From a bacterium (lineage in GTDB: Bacteria > JAJVIF01 > JAGGVT01): 45,425 nt of DNA. This document shows positions 27,098 to 35,773 of the stretch, piece after piece. Position 1 is the stretch's first letter; every line of letters begins with the position of its first letter. The DNA is taken from assembly GCA_021157815.1 (NCBI GenBank), contig JAGGVT010000181.1:1-45425 (forward strand). Direction: 5' to 3'. The translations under genes and the position numbers were made by a program. Under the pieces are notes generated by a model, which was not told the origin of the DNA, made no database searches, and saw nothing but the letters and a program-made list of their open reading frames with translations.

Positions 27098-27565
27098 ATG
27101 GCACAAAAAATAATTGACGGCGTTAAACTAAAACCCATGAATGTAATCCCTGACGAACGCGGACGGCTCATGGAAATCCTGCGCTCGGATGATGATATTT
27201 TTGAGAAGTTCGGGCAAATCTACATGACTACAGCATACCCCGGCGTGGTTAAAGGATGGCATTATCATAAACTTCAGGCTGATCACTTTGTTGTGCTGCG
27301 CGGCATGATGAAAGTCGCGCTTTATGATGATCGCGAAAACAGCCCTACTAAAGGTGAAGTGAATGTTTTCTTCCTCGGCGAGCACAATATGCAAATGGTA
27401 AAAATCCCGAAACTTGTCTGGCATGGATTCAAGTGCATCTCAGAGTATGAAGCAGTCGTGATAAACATACCAACCGAAATTTACAACTATGAAAAACCGG
27501 ATGAATACCGTGAGAAACCTCACGGCGGCAAAATACCCTACGACTGGTCCCGCAAGGACGGTTAG
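27098..27565 (+). CDS. RmlC-like cupin (dTDP-sugar 3,5-epimerase family)
   Basis: 155-residue cupin of the dTDP-4-dehydrorhamnose 3,5-epimerase family, which prepares nucleotide sugars for surface polysaccharides. PDERGRLMEILRSDD and VVKGWHYHKLQADHFVVLRG match the family, with the catalytic-type His in WHYH and the second strand ADHFVVL. IPKLVWHGFKCISEYEAVVI is the usual C-terminal barrel motif. At 155 residues it is shorter than RmlC (about 180), so it may be an isomerase of another sugar. ATG start with AGGGAG upstream; single gene with its own terminator. Confidence 0.8.
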   Translation: MAQKIIDGVKLKPMNVIPDERGRLMEILRSDDDIFEKFGQIYMTTAYPGVVKGWHYHKLQADHFVVLRGMMKVALYDDRENSPTKGEVNVFFLGEHNMQMVKIPKLVWHGFKCISEYEAVVINIPTEIYNYEKPDEYREKPHGGKIPYDWSRKDG

Positions 27566-27591
27566 TGTTATTTTCAAAAACGCCAGCAAAA

Positions 27592-27620
27592 ACCCGGGTA
27601 TCTGACCCGGGTGTTTTTTT
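27592..27620 (+). terminator. Rho-independent terminator
   Basis: ACCCGGGT-ATCTG-ACCCGGGT forms a perfect 8-bp stem followed by seven T, 27 bp after the RmlC-like gene. Confidence 0.92.
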
Positions 27621-27741
27621 GTTTATCCAATAGCAGATTATATGTAAAAGGCAAACAGCTGGTAGCCCGGTTTCTCATGAGGCTGTCTTAGAACTAATTG
27701 AAATGTGCAAATATCCAGTAATTTTGTTCTGCGGGCATCCT

Positions 27742-27872
27742 GGGGCTGTTGAAAAAGGGCTGAATGTAGGAGGTGGGTCTCTGTGCCTACCCTAAATATT
27801 GGCATAAATACAGGGCAACCACGAAGAGTTGCCCCTACGGTCTGGGATATAATAGGCTTTTTCAACAGCCCC
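27742..27872 (+). repeat. Family A element, copy 4 (131 bp)
   Basis: It is inserted within GCGGGC-ATCCT-GCCTGC, an imperfect hairpin, and CATCCTG is present on both sides. A half copy of the family E hairpin (GGTAGCCCGGTTTCTCAT) lies at 27660-27677. No gene is seen in 27621-28031. Confidence 0.85.
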
Positions 27873-28031
27873 ATCCTGCCTGCATTTGTTAAAATCTTAA
27901 GTTACATAAAAAGATGCATGCAAGATGCATGCAGCACAACTACTTCACAACCATTCCACAACTACAACTCAACCAAAACCGGGCTGCAATAAAATGAACC
28001 TTTTCAGAAGTCTCTCAATAATAAATCTTCG

Positions 28032-29060
28032 CTAACTCCTGTCTATCACCAGCTGATCATCATACTTCGATGTCTTGATTATCAACGCGCCTTTCACAAA
28101 CTGGCGGACAGAATACTCATACGTTCCCGGCGTTGGTGGTGTTGTGGGATTGCCATCCCCCATCGGCGGTGGAAAATTTGGGAAATTGGGATTATTAAGA
28201 AGTTGGTTATACGGGCTGTTCTTCAATGTATTTTCATTACCGTAACCGATAAGCCAGTATGCGGTCGCGTACTCACCGGACGGGTCGCTCAGTCCAAGGG
28301 GAATATAGGCAAATTCTCCCACCGGGTAATTCCATTTATTCACCGGGCTATCTGTGTAATAATCCCACATATGGGCATAAATCGAATAACGCCACATCGC
28401 GTTATTGCTGTTTGGATACCCCGGAGCCAGTCCGATTCTTGATGTTGAATCTGCTAAAATAGGCAGCAGTGAGAACGTGTTGATGCTTTTGTGATATGTT
28501 CCAAGCGTATATGCCACATTAATCATGCCCTGTCCGGGCGCTTTCAGCGGGTTGTCCGGATATGGCACAAGCAAACTCTCACCGAAAAGCGCGTCAGGCG
28601 GCTTCATCCTGACAGCGAAACTTGTATATCTCTTCGGAAGAACATCCCTGAAAGGTGAACGCGGTGGTTTAATGTCGGAAAGAAAATCATCCTGATTCGT
28701 TGTACTGACCGCTTCAATAGTGCTCGTTATCTCGCCTGTTTCCGTGTTCTCGATTTTATCAACGGGACCGTTGTTGCCGCCGATTATTCGATTTCCTTTC
28801 AATCGTCCGTTATGCGGGTACGGCGGATTGACAGGCCACTCGGTAAATCCGGGATACAGCCCCTGGTGTTTCTGGGCAAATGTCTTGAGTGCGGTATCAA
28901 TTACATTAATGTTGGTCTTGACCTCAGCGACTTTCGCGTTGTCCTTCGCCTTATTGAAAGTCGTCAAAGCGATTATCGTTAGTATGGAAATCACAGCCAG
29001 AACAACAACCATCTCCGTTACTGTGAAACCGTCCTGAGAATTCTTCGTGAATATTTTCAT
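28032..29060 (-). CDS. Long type IV pilin-like (pseudopilin) protein
   Basis: Secreted or pilus-forming protein of 342 residues with a class III signal: a basic leader, then the prepilin peptidase site G/FTVTEM with Glu at +5, and the hydrophobic helix VVVLAVISILTIIALTTF. The C-terminal domain of about 290 residues is unusually long and rich in Pro, Asn and Tyr, as in pseudopilins of uncultivated and PVC-type bacteria. No pilus assembly genes are nearby, so it may be a stand-alone fibre or secretion pseudopilin. ATG start. Confidence 0.85.
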   Translation of the reverse strand: MKIFTKNSQDGFTVTEMVVVLAVISILTIIALTTFNKAKDNAKVAEVKTNINVIDTALKTFAQKHQGLYPGFTEWPVNPPYPHNGRLKGNRIIGGNNGPVDKIENTETGEITSTIEAVSTTNQDDFLSDIKPPRSPFRDVLPKRYTSFAVRMKPPDALFGESLLVPYPDNPLKAPGQGMINVAYTLGTYHKSINTFSLLPILADSTSRIGLAPGYPNSNNAMWRYSIYAHMWDYYTDSPVNKWNYPVGEFAYIPLGLSDPSGEYATAYWLIGYGNENTLKNSPYNQLLNNPNFPNFPPPMGDGNPTTPPTPGTYEYSVRQFVKGALIIKTSKYDDQLVIDRS

Positions 29061-29495
29061 CCTGATTCACGCTCCAGAAAATAAATCAATGAATTGAATA
29101 AATTGACAAAATAATCTCATTTATATTATAGAACTTGCGCACCAAATTTACACACACTTTGGGGATTATGCGAGATTAGATAAAGAAACAATAATATATA
29201 CTACTATTTAAAATAAACCACATGATACGCCTTCTGTCAAGATAAGCCCCAAAAAAGCCCTGACAAAAGCGTGATACGTCAATGTATATTAGGGCATATA
29301 CGGATATATGAAGCGATCTGGGCTGTCACCACGGCTGGCACTCTGAATACACACTGAATAAAGCCAGCCCCACAGTCGATTAAATATACGAATGAATCAG
29401 CGCATCTCAGGCTCCCCGCATTGAACACATGCCGGAGTAACTTTGTCCAAAGAGATGGATAATTCCGGCAAAAGAGTCTGAAATTCATTTGTTAA
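29061..29495. other. Intergenic region without recognised gene
   Basis: AT-rich between divergent genes. TTGACA (29099-29104) is followed 17-18 bp later by TATTATAG, a possible rightward promoter, but it lies almost 400 bp before the next start. No repeat family of this window is present. Confidence 0.4.
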
Positions 29496-31499
29496 TTGGA
29501 GCTATTACAGGTTAATATTTCCTTTAGACAGGATATTTTAAAAAGACACCGGATTCAGGATTTTCGTTTGGATGAACTGATTAAAAAATACCCGTGGGTT
29601 CTAACTCTAAAGAACACGGTTATCGGACTTGCGATAATCGCGGGACTGGCATATTTCATCACGATTTCCGCAAGTGAGGCTAAAAAGGATCTCAAGGATA
29701 TTTTCGCCGAGGAAAAATCGGATGTAACGCTTGTTGAGGATGTGCTGGCAACCGGATACGATTTCGAGGAGGTTATCGAGGATGGTGTAAAGAAGCAATA
29801 TTTCGGAAAAGTTTGGGAATTGGAAAGCCGCATTGTCGAGGAGGGTTCGGACGGCTCAAAGAGTGTCGCGAAGGAAATTAAAGTCCTTCGGATTTACAAA
29901 AAAGGCGAACTCAATCTCATCGGAGTTGGCGATGCTGCTGAATACAACAAAAGCCGCGATGAACTCAAGATGTACGGCAATGTCCATGTTGAAAGCGAGG
30001 ACGGCAGCACAATCCTCAATACCGAAACTCTAATCTGGTCGGATGCAAAGGACAATAAACGGATGAGCTGTCCTGAACCGGTTGAACTATGGGTGGATGA
30101 CAACCATATCCTTGCGGACATGATGTTCAGCGACAAGGATTTGGAACGAATCGATTTCCTCGGGCGTGTCTCAATGTTCAACATTGGAATCGAGCGTGAG
30201 AATTTCATGACACGCGAAGGCTGGATTGATTTCGAGGATGTCAAAACCGAAGGCGAACGCGACCCGGATGATGTCATCAATGTCGAATGTGAATATATCC
30301 ATTATGACAAGATCGAAAAATACATGGAGTGTTATCCGTATGTCCCACACCGTGTAAAAAAACGCCACCGAACATATCTTAAACGCGAGGATTTCAAACC
30401 GGCTGTACCGTTTAAATACCAGCAACAGTCGGCTGAAAAAGAAGAAGATGACCTGATTCCTGAGAGCATTCGTACAACCGGCCTTGAGGGATTTGAAGAT
30501 ATTTTCAAAAAGGATGATGAAAAAAAATCCGATGAAGAAAAAAATATTGAAGAAAAGGAATCATCGGAAAATAAGGAAAAAGAAATAGAACTGCCGGAGA
30601 GAGAGCTTAGAGCATCCCCGGTACCCGAACCTTTCCCCGGCAAATTCCCCGGCAGGCTGGCTCGCCAGGTTTACTGCTGGAAACAGGATAAAAAGATATT
30701 CTCCAACCGCCTTGATATCAACCTGAAACAAAAGATGCTCAAGCCGCGATTCGATGTCTATATCTGGGCTTTTAAAATGGAAAAGGAAGTCAAAAAAAAG
30801 CACGATAAGAAAAATGAGGAACCATCCAAAACTGTAAAAGCGCTGGCAAAAGAGACAACGGAAATATTCGGCGACTTCATGAACGTTTACTGGAAAACGG
30901 ATTTCATCGACGCCTGGGGCGGAATTGAAATCCGCCAGAAGGAAAAATACTTCACTTCGGAAAATATGGTCTATTCCGATGAACTCGGAATCATGGAAGC
31001 TGACGGTGATGTTTTCATGGAGCAGCTCGATGGCGAATGGCTTGAACGCGAAGGCTTGCTTGAGGATATGACTGATGAGGACGCGAAGGAACACGCTAAA
31101 AAGCCAACTGAAATAACCTCGGACGCCATGATCTCTTACGATGATGAAGATTACGTTTATATGATTGGCAATGTGTATATCAAGCAGGAGGAGCAAAACA
31201 TTGTCTCGAATGAGGGTGAATTCTCCGACTCCAAGGACATAATGGTTTTCTGGGGCAATGTCAAATATCGAAACAAGGACGGCGAACGTCTCAATGCGGA
31301 CAAACTAACTCTCTACACGGAGGAAAATCGCTACATCGCCGAGGGAGCCGTGATTGCAAGAAGCCTTGTGCCTGAGGAATACGAGGATGATTTAAGAGAA
31401 ATGGAAGGCGAGGATGTCGAACCCTCCGAAGAAAACCCAGAGCAAAACGCAGATGAGGTTGAGAAAGAAACAAAAAGCGAGGGGGAATCAGGTGATTAA
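29496..31499 (+). CDS. LptC/OstA-like periplasmic protein
   Basis: Predicted bitopic protein of 667 residues (TTG at 29496; a TTG at 29568 with AGGA upstream is an alternative). One N-terminal transmembrane helix (NTVIGLAIIAGLAYFITISA) is followed by an LptC-like segment: LIGVGDAAEYNKSRDELKMY, GNVHVESEDGSTILNTETL and DDNHILADMMFSDKD. After a charged Glu/Lys linker (about 310-370) come OstA/LptA-type repeats (EADGDVFMEQL, YMIGNVYIKQEEQNIVSNEG, VFWGNVKYRNKDGERLNADK). This beta-jellyroll type carries lipopolysaccharide across the periplasm. It is much larger than LptC or LptA (about 190 residues each), as if both were joined. lptB is not in the window. Confidence 0.7.
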   Translation: MELLQVNISFRQDILKRHRIQDFRLDELIKKYPWVLTLKNTVIGLAIIAGLAYFITISASEAKKDLKDIFAEEKSDVTLVEDVLATGYDFEEVIEDGVKKQYFGKVWELESRIVEEGSDGSKSVAKEIKVLRIYKKGELNLIGVGDAAEYNKSRDELKMYGNVHVESEDGSTILNTETLIWSDAKDNKRMSCPEPVELWVDDNHILADMMFSDKDLERIDFLGRVSMFNIGIERENFMTREGWIDFEDVKTEGERDPDDVINVECEYIHYDKIEKYMECYPYVPHRVKKRHRTYLKREDFKPAVPFKYQQQSAEKEEDDLIPESIRTTGLEGFEDIFKKDDEKKSDEEKNIEEKESSENKEKEIELPERELRASPVPEPFPGKFPGRLARQVYCWKQDKKIFSNRLDINLKQKMLKPRFDVYIWAFKMEKEVKKKHDKKNEEPSKTVKALAKETTEIFGDFMNVYWKTDFIDAWGGIEIRQKEKYFTSENMVYSDELGIMEADGDVFMEQLDGEWLEREGLLEDMTDEDAKEHAKKPTEITSDAMISYDDEDYVYMIGNVYIKQEEQNIVSNEGEFSDSKDIMVFWGNVKYRNKDGERLNADKLTLYTEENRYIAEGAVIARSLVPEEYEDDLREMEGEDVEPSEENPEQNADEVEKETKSEGESGD

Positions 31500-31576
31500 T
31501 TTTCCAAATAAACAAATAACAGAGGGTTTTAACCCTCTGCTTTTCACTCGCTCAATAATCCTGCTCATCACTCGCT

Positions 31577-31862
31577 TTAGAGCCTGTCGGAAAAGCATGT
31601 TGATTTTCAAACATACTATTCTTCTGATAGCCCTCGGGTGCCGCCCACATATCACGTCTTTTTGTGATTTGTGGGTGAAACGTGCAAATTCGCAACATTT
31701 CACCCATAAAGCCCGGAGGGCTGTATGGGCGGCACCCGATTCCCCTTCGCAAGTATATAGATCAGATATATTGTTTACAAATGTAAAAAAATCTCCCCCC
31801 GCTCGCGGGGGGACCAAGGGGGGAATGAGATATAAAAAACCCTTTTCCGGCAGGCTCTTTAA
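31577..31862 (+). repeat. Family D element 1 containing C element 1
   Basis: The inverted ends are AGAGCCTGTCGGAAAAG and CTTTTCCGGCAGGCTCTTT. Inside are C element 1 (31635-31738) and a segment shared with D element 2 (CTTCGCAAGTATATAGATCA, CTCCCCCCGCTCGCGGGGGG). An 18-bp direct repeat TTTAACCCTCTGCTTTTC (31528-31545 and 31858-31875) brackets it with a 330-bp offset, which is a multiple of three. It leaves the reading frame of the second OstA-like gene open. Confidence 0.7.
31635..31738 (+). repeat. Family C element 1
   Basis: The outer stem CGGGTGCCGCCCA pairs with TGGGCGGCACCCG. Inside are three hairpins: ATCACG..TGTGAT, TGGGTGAAA..TTTCACCCA, and GCCC-GGA-GGGC. The other copies change both sides of these stems together. 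Confidence 0.85.
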
Positions 31863-33720
31863 CCCTCTGCTTTTCCATTACGTAATCCTCATTGCGATAT
31901 TCCTGCTTGCATTTTCAATTTGCGCTTTTGCAGATGATGAATCATCGGGCGATTTACAAACACAACCAAACCGGGGCTCATCAATAGTTCCACAAAAACG
32001 AGAAAAGGAAGAAAAGAAACAGGAAAAGGAGATTATTGAGGAAGTGCCATCTGAGGAAGAAAAATCAGAAAACGAAGAGGAAGAGAAAAGCGAGATTGAT
32101 AAACCGAAAGACGATTCGGATTTATACGGCACTTACTCCGATGGTATGACCCATGGTCCACCGCCTTTGGATCCAAATCAGCGCGACCTCGACCGCCTGT
32201 TCGAACAAACCAAACAAGAGGGCAGGGGCAGCCTTCAGGATGTGCTTCAGCAACATGACGGCACTAATTTCCAGAAACCGGAATCATTTCCGCCAACCGA
32301 TATGATGGGCCCATTCCCTCCAGACGACGGCATCATGGGACCACCGCCACAAGACGATTTTGTTGGGCCTCCACCACTGCCTGAAATAAATATCGAGGGC
32401 ATGGATAAATGGGACTTCATAGGGCCTCCACTGCCTGAGCCTGACCAGATTGAATCTGAATTTGTTGAGGAAGAGATTCCTCAAATCGAAATAGAATTCG
32501 AGGACACGCTCCCACCCGAGGACAGAAAATTTGTCGATTTGAGCGCGGATAAAATCACACGCGACAAACTCAATCACACTGTGTTTCTTGAGGGAAACTC
32601 AAAAGTTGTTTATGAAGATGTAATTATCCTCAGCGAATTCTGCGAGTTTAACGACGATGAAGAGTGGGGTAAATTCTGGGGCCCGACAGGTGTGCTGTCT
32701 GAAAGCGAGGACGGCATCTCAAAGTCTGAACGCCTCGAAGCGTATTTCAAGGAAAAGAAAGCGTACCTGCATGAGAATGTTGAGGTATTCGTTTACGGCC
32801 GCGAATATGAAAACGAGCTGGAAGAGGACGCTCCCAAAAAGGACAGAGTAAAACGCGCGCTGGGGCAGGACGACACAACCATTTACTGCGACGAGGTCAT
32901 TTACAACTGGGGAGAAAAAACATTCTTCGCATGGGTGGAGGATTCTGAAATCGTGAAACTCATTCAGGATGGCCGTTACGCTCACGCTCTTGCCATGTAT
33001 CATGAAAGGGAAACTGAACTGACGGTGCTTGAAGGCAAAGTCGAATTGTGGCAGAAGGATGGTGACTGGCTTTTTGACAGGGATGTTGTTACCGACAAGG
33101 AGGACAATTGGGCTAACGCGCTCTTGCGTCCTGAAACGACAGTCACATGCGACCTGCTTGAATCCCACGGTGAGGAGGAAACAACCCTCCTTGACGGCAA
33201 TGTGCTGGCCGTTCAGAAAAATAAAAGAAGCAGCGCTGACAAGGTCGTTAATGACGACAAGGAAAAACTGCTGACCGCTGAGGGAAATGTCAAATATCAC
33301 CATGACAACGGCGACTGGCTTGTGGAATGGGATATCGTTGACCCGGAAGAGGAAAGCGAGGAAACAATGGAGGATTTGAAAAAAGCTGCTGATGGCCAGG
33401 CTGACAAGTTCATTTTATGGACTGAAGATGAGGATTTCGAGGCTGAGGGCAATGTGAAAGCCTGGCAGGAACATCAGGAGGCCTCGATGGATAAAGCCGT
33501 TTACACAAAGGAATTCGACAGGCTTCAAGTTTTCGGCAACGTTAAATTCGCGCGTGAATCCAAACATGACCTTCTTAGCGACGAGGGAATCCTCTGGCTG
33601 ACAACCAAAGTTTATGAGGCTTTCGGAAATGTCAAATCAAAAGGAAAAATCGATGTGGAAGAGGAGATGGAAAAAATAAAAGAGGAAAAGGAAGACAAGC
33701 AAGAGGAGAAATCGGAATAG
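31825..33720 (+). CDS. OstA/LptA-repeat periplasmic protein with repeat-derived 5' end
   Basis: Exported protein of 631 residues from the ATG at 31825. The signal peptide has n-region MRYKKPFSGRLFN, core YVILIAIFLLAFSI and cleavage after CAFA. After an acidic, Pro-rich linker (GPPPQDDFVGPPPLPE) come at least six OstA repeats marked by LEGNSKVVYED, HENVEVFVYG, LEGKVELWQKDGDW, LDGNVLAVQ, AEGNVKYHHDNGDW and VFGNVKFA. These form the periplasmic beta-taco fold for lipopolysaccharide transport. The ancestral start was probably GTG at 31492, with GAGGGGG upstream, overlapping the previous gene stop. A D element now separates that start from the signal peptide but keeps the frame open. AAGG five bases before the new ATG could serve as ribosome site. 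Confidence 0.7.
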   Translation: MRYKKPFSGRLFNPLLFHYVILIAIFLLAFSICAFADDESSGDLQTQPNRGSSIVPQKREKEEKKQEKEIIEEVPSEEEKSENEEEEKSEIDKPKDDSDLYGTYSDGMTHGPPPLDPNQRDLDRLFEQTKQEGRGSLQDVLQQHDGTNFQKPESFPPTDMMGPFPPDDGIMGPPPQDDFVGPPPLPEINIEGMDKWDFIGPPLPEPDQIESEFVEEEIPQIEIEFEDTLPPEDRKFVDLSADKITRDKLNHTVFLEGNSKVVYEDVIILSEFCEFNDDEEWGKFWGPTGVLSESEDGISKSERLEAYFKEKKAYLHENVEVFVYGREYENELEEDAPKKDRVKRALGQDDTTIYCDEVIYNWGEKTFFAWVEDSEIVKLIQDGRYAHALAMYHERETELTVLEGKVELWQKDGDWLFDRDVVTDKEDNWANALLRPETTVTCDLLESHGEEETTLLDGNVLAVQKNKRSSADKVVNDDKEKLLTAEGNVKYHHDNGDWLVEWDIVDPEEESEETMEDLKKAADGQADKFILWTEDEDFEAEGNVKAWQEHQEASMDKAVYTKEFDRLQVFGNVKFARESKHDLLSDEGILWLTTKVYEAFGNVKSKGKIDVEEEMEKIKEEKEDKQEEKSE

Positions 33721-33748
33721 CGCTATCATGAAATAACACCATGCTTTA

Positions 33749-33914
33749 GGGGCTGTTGAAAAACACTTGGTTATACGGATAAACCATTATATGTAGGGGC
33801 GTTGCTTGTTGCACCCCGGCGTGCCGCATTAGAAATGGCAACTTCAGGGCGCAGCAAGCGGCGACCCTACGATGGGTTTGTTATTTTTATTTGTCGGGGT
33901 TTTTCAACAAGCCC
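33749..33914 (+). repeat. A' element (166 bp)
   Basis: It has the same outer ends as family A (GGGGCTGTTGAAAAA) but a different interior (GCCGCATTAGAAATGGCAAC). It splits the palindrome CACCATGC-TTTA-GCATGGTG in its loop. A related unsplit palindrome, GCCATGCTTTAGCGTGGTGC, is at 36741-36760. Confidence 0.8.
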
Positions 33915-33982
33915 TTTAGCATGGTGCCTGCTAAAAACCTATAACCAGCCTGGCGCCACTCACAACCAAAAAGAATAATTAC

Positions 33983-34228
33983 GTCATTCCCGCGAAAGAG
34001 TCTGTCGGGAAAGGCGCCGCAATCAAGTTCCCCCCCCACCCCAGCCCTCCCCGCGAGCGGGGAGGGAGAGTGTTGTTGCTCCCCTTCGCAAGTATATAGA
34101 TCAGATATATTGTTTACAAATGCAAAAAAATCTCCCCCCGCTCGCGGGGGGATTAAGGGGGGGTGAGATATAAAAACAACCTTTTCCGACAGATTCTTTC
34201 GCGGGAATGACGTGTTATCCAACCTAAC
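33983..34228. repeat. H-type ends enclosing D element 2, plus one 17-bp unit
   Basis: The outer ends GTCATTCCCGCGAAAG and CTTTCGCGGGAATGAC enclose D ends (AGTCTGTCGGGAAAGG and CCTTTTCCGACAGATTCTTT) and the D interior shared with 31741-31836. On the right, 34212-34228 is a single 17-mer (minus strand GTTAGGTTGGATAACAC) of the J type. Confidence 0.65.
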
Positions 34229-34293
34229 ATGATACGCATTTCATCTGCAAATCCAGAACAGCAATTGCCTTGTGAATTAATTATCAAAAAAGT

Positions 34294-34322
34294 TTGATTT
34301 TACTGCGCATTTCTAATACAAT
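34294..34322 (+). promoter_or_regulatory. Predicted promoter of the isocitrate-dehydrogenase-like gene
   Basis: TTGATT (34294-34299) and TACAAT (34317-34322) are 17 bp apart, about 85 bp before the start codon. Confidence 0.5.
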
Positions 34323-34357
34323 CCGGTTTTTAACAACATGTAAATACTCACCACAGT

Positions 34358-34382
34358 GCCGGATAACCTTATTTAATCCGGC
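34358..34382 (+). promoter_or_regulatory. Leader hairpin before the ribosome site
   Basis: GCCGGAT and ATCCGGC form a perfect 7-bp stem with an 11-base loop, followed by GATTGCTTTTTACGG and then the GGAGAG ribosome site. It could be an attenuator-like element of the operon leader. Confidence 0.4.
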
Positions 34383-34405
34383 GATTGCTTTTTACGGAGA
34401 GACAA

Positions 34406-35593
34406 ATGGCAAAATACGACATAGTTGGAATGCCCGGAGATGGCATAGGCAAAACTGTTTATGACGAGGCTGTCAGAGTGCTGGATGCTGTTGGATTCGA
34501 CGCTGAATATCATCACGCCGATATCGGCTGGGAATTCTGGGTTAAAGAGGGAAACCCTCTCCCGGACAGTACAATCGAACTGCTTGAAAAATACAAAATC
34601 GGACTTTTCGGCGCGATAACATCCAAACCCAAAACCGAAGCTGCAAAGGAACTTTCACCTGAACTTCAGGATAAAGGACTCGTCTATTTCAGCCCCATAG
34701 TAAAAATGCGCCAGCTGTTCAACCTGGATATCTGCATACGCCCCTGCAGATCATTCAAGGGAAATCCGCTTAACTTCATCAGGAAAACCGCGGATGGCGG
34801 ATTCGAGGAACCAATGGTCGATACTGTCATCTTCCGCCAGAACACTGAAGGGCTCTACTCCGGCGTTGAATGGACAAATCCACCGCCGAACGTGTTTGAA
34901 GCTTTTAAAACTCATCCTAAATTCGCTAAATACGCCGATGAGCCGGTTGAGGAAATCGCGATTTCATCCAGGATATTCACATACAAAGCGTGTGAGCGGA
35001 TTATCCGCGCGGCGTTTGAACACGCAAGGAAGTTTGGCTATAAATCAGTAACCGTTTGCGAAAAACCGAATGTCATCAGGGAAACATCCGGAATGATGCT
35101 TGAAATCGGTAAAACGATGCAGAAGGAATTCAGCGACATCCAGCTTTGGAATACAAACATAGACGCCCAGATGATGTGGCTTACCAAAAATCCGGAAACC
35201 TACGGCGTTATTGTCGCCGGAAACATGTTCGGCGATATCGTTTCCGACGGCTTCGCCGGACTGGTTGGCGGCCTCGGATTCGCTTGCAGCGCGAATGTCG
35301 GTGAAAACTGCGCGGTGTTCGAACCTACTCATGGCTCAGCGCCCAAATATGAAAACCTTGACCCATCCATTGTTAATCCCATTGCGATGATACTCAGCGC
35401 CTGCATGATGCTTGATCACATCAACGAAACAGAAATGGCCGATAAAATCAAAAACGCTGTCGCGGTTGTAATAGAGGAAGGCAAAGTTAAATCGTATGAC
35501 ATGATGAAACTAACCGGCGGCCCTGATGTCATCGCGAATGGCGCAGCGACAACGCAGCAAATTACGGATGAAATAATTGCGAAGTTGCAGTAG
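34406..35593 (+). CDS. Isocitrate/isopropylmalate dehydrogenase family protein
   Basis: Oxidative-decarboxylase family enzyme of 395 residues (ATG at 34406 with GGAGAG upstream). Family motifs are MPGDGIG near the start, MRQLFNLDICIRPCRSF, FRQNTEGLYSGVE (about 143-155), VCEKPNVIRETSG with the catalytic Lys, and NMFGDIVSDGFAGL with the metal-binding Asp. The cofactor loop reads HGSAPKYENLDPSIVNP (from about 309); PKY is typical of NADP-dependent isocitrate dehydrogenase, whereas isopropylmalate and NAD enzymes have PDI. Neighbouring aconitase-type and ATP-citrate lyase genes favour isocitrate dehydrogenase, possibly in the carboxylating direction. Homoisocitrate or isopropylmalate cannot be excluded. 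Confidence 0.8.
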   Translation: MAKYDIVGMPGDGIGKTVYDEAVRVLDAVGFDAEYHHADIGWEFWVKEGNPLPDSTIELLEKYKIGLFGAITSKPKTEAAKELSPELQDKGLVYFSPIVKMRQLFNLDICIRPCRSFKGNPLNFIRKTADGGFEEPMVDTVIFRQNTEGLYSGVEWTNPPPNVFEAFKTHPKFAKYADEPVEEIAISSRIFTYKACERIIRAAFEHARKFGYKSVTVCEKPNVIRETSGMMLEIGKTMQKEFSDIQLWNTNIDAQMMWLTKNPETYGVIVAGNMFGDIVSDGFAGLVGGLGFACSANVGENCAVFEPTHGSAPKYENLDPSIVNPIAMILSACMMLDHINETEMADKIKNAVAVVIEEGKVKSYDMMKLTGGPDVIANGAATTQQITDEIIAKLQ

Positions 35594-35626
35594 TTGCCAG
35601 GAACCAAATGTGTTTTTGAGGAGCTC

Positions 35627-35728
35627 GGGTGCCGCCCACACATCACGTCTTTTTGTGATTTGTGGGTGATTACTGCGACGTCATGCAATATCACCCATAA
35701 AACCGAGACGGTTGTATGGGCGGCACCC
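35627..35728 (+). repeat. Family C element 2
   Basis: Outer stem GGGTGCCGCCCA with TGGGCGGCACCC. The third hairpin is ACCG-AGA-CGGT, so both strands differ from copies 1 and 3 while pairing is kept. It lies between the dehydrogenase stop and the HD-protein start. Confidence 0.85.
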
Positions 35729-35773
35729 AAGCGCTATATTTACGTAACAACAAAACAACAGGAATTCGAAACA

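Noticed and set aside
30561-31196. 211-codon minus-strand frame
   Set aside because: It is the antisense shadow of the acidic OstA-like gene, whose Glu/Lys-rich codons leave the opposite strand open.
31635-31752. Shared peptide GCRPHITSFCDLWV in front of two genes
   Set aside because: It is the translation of C elements 1 and 2. Pairing, not codons, is conserved between copies.
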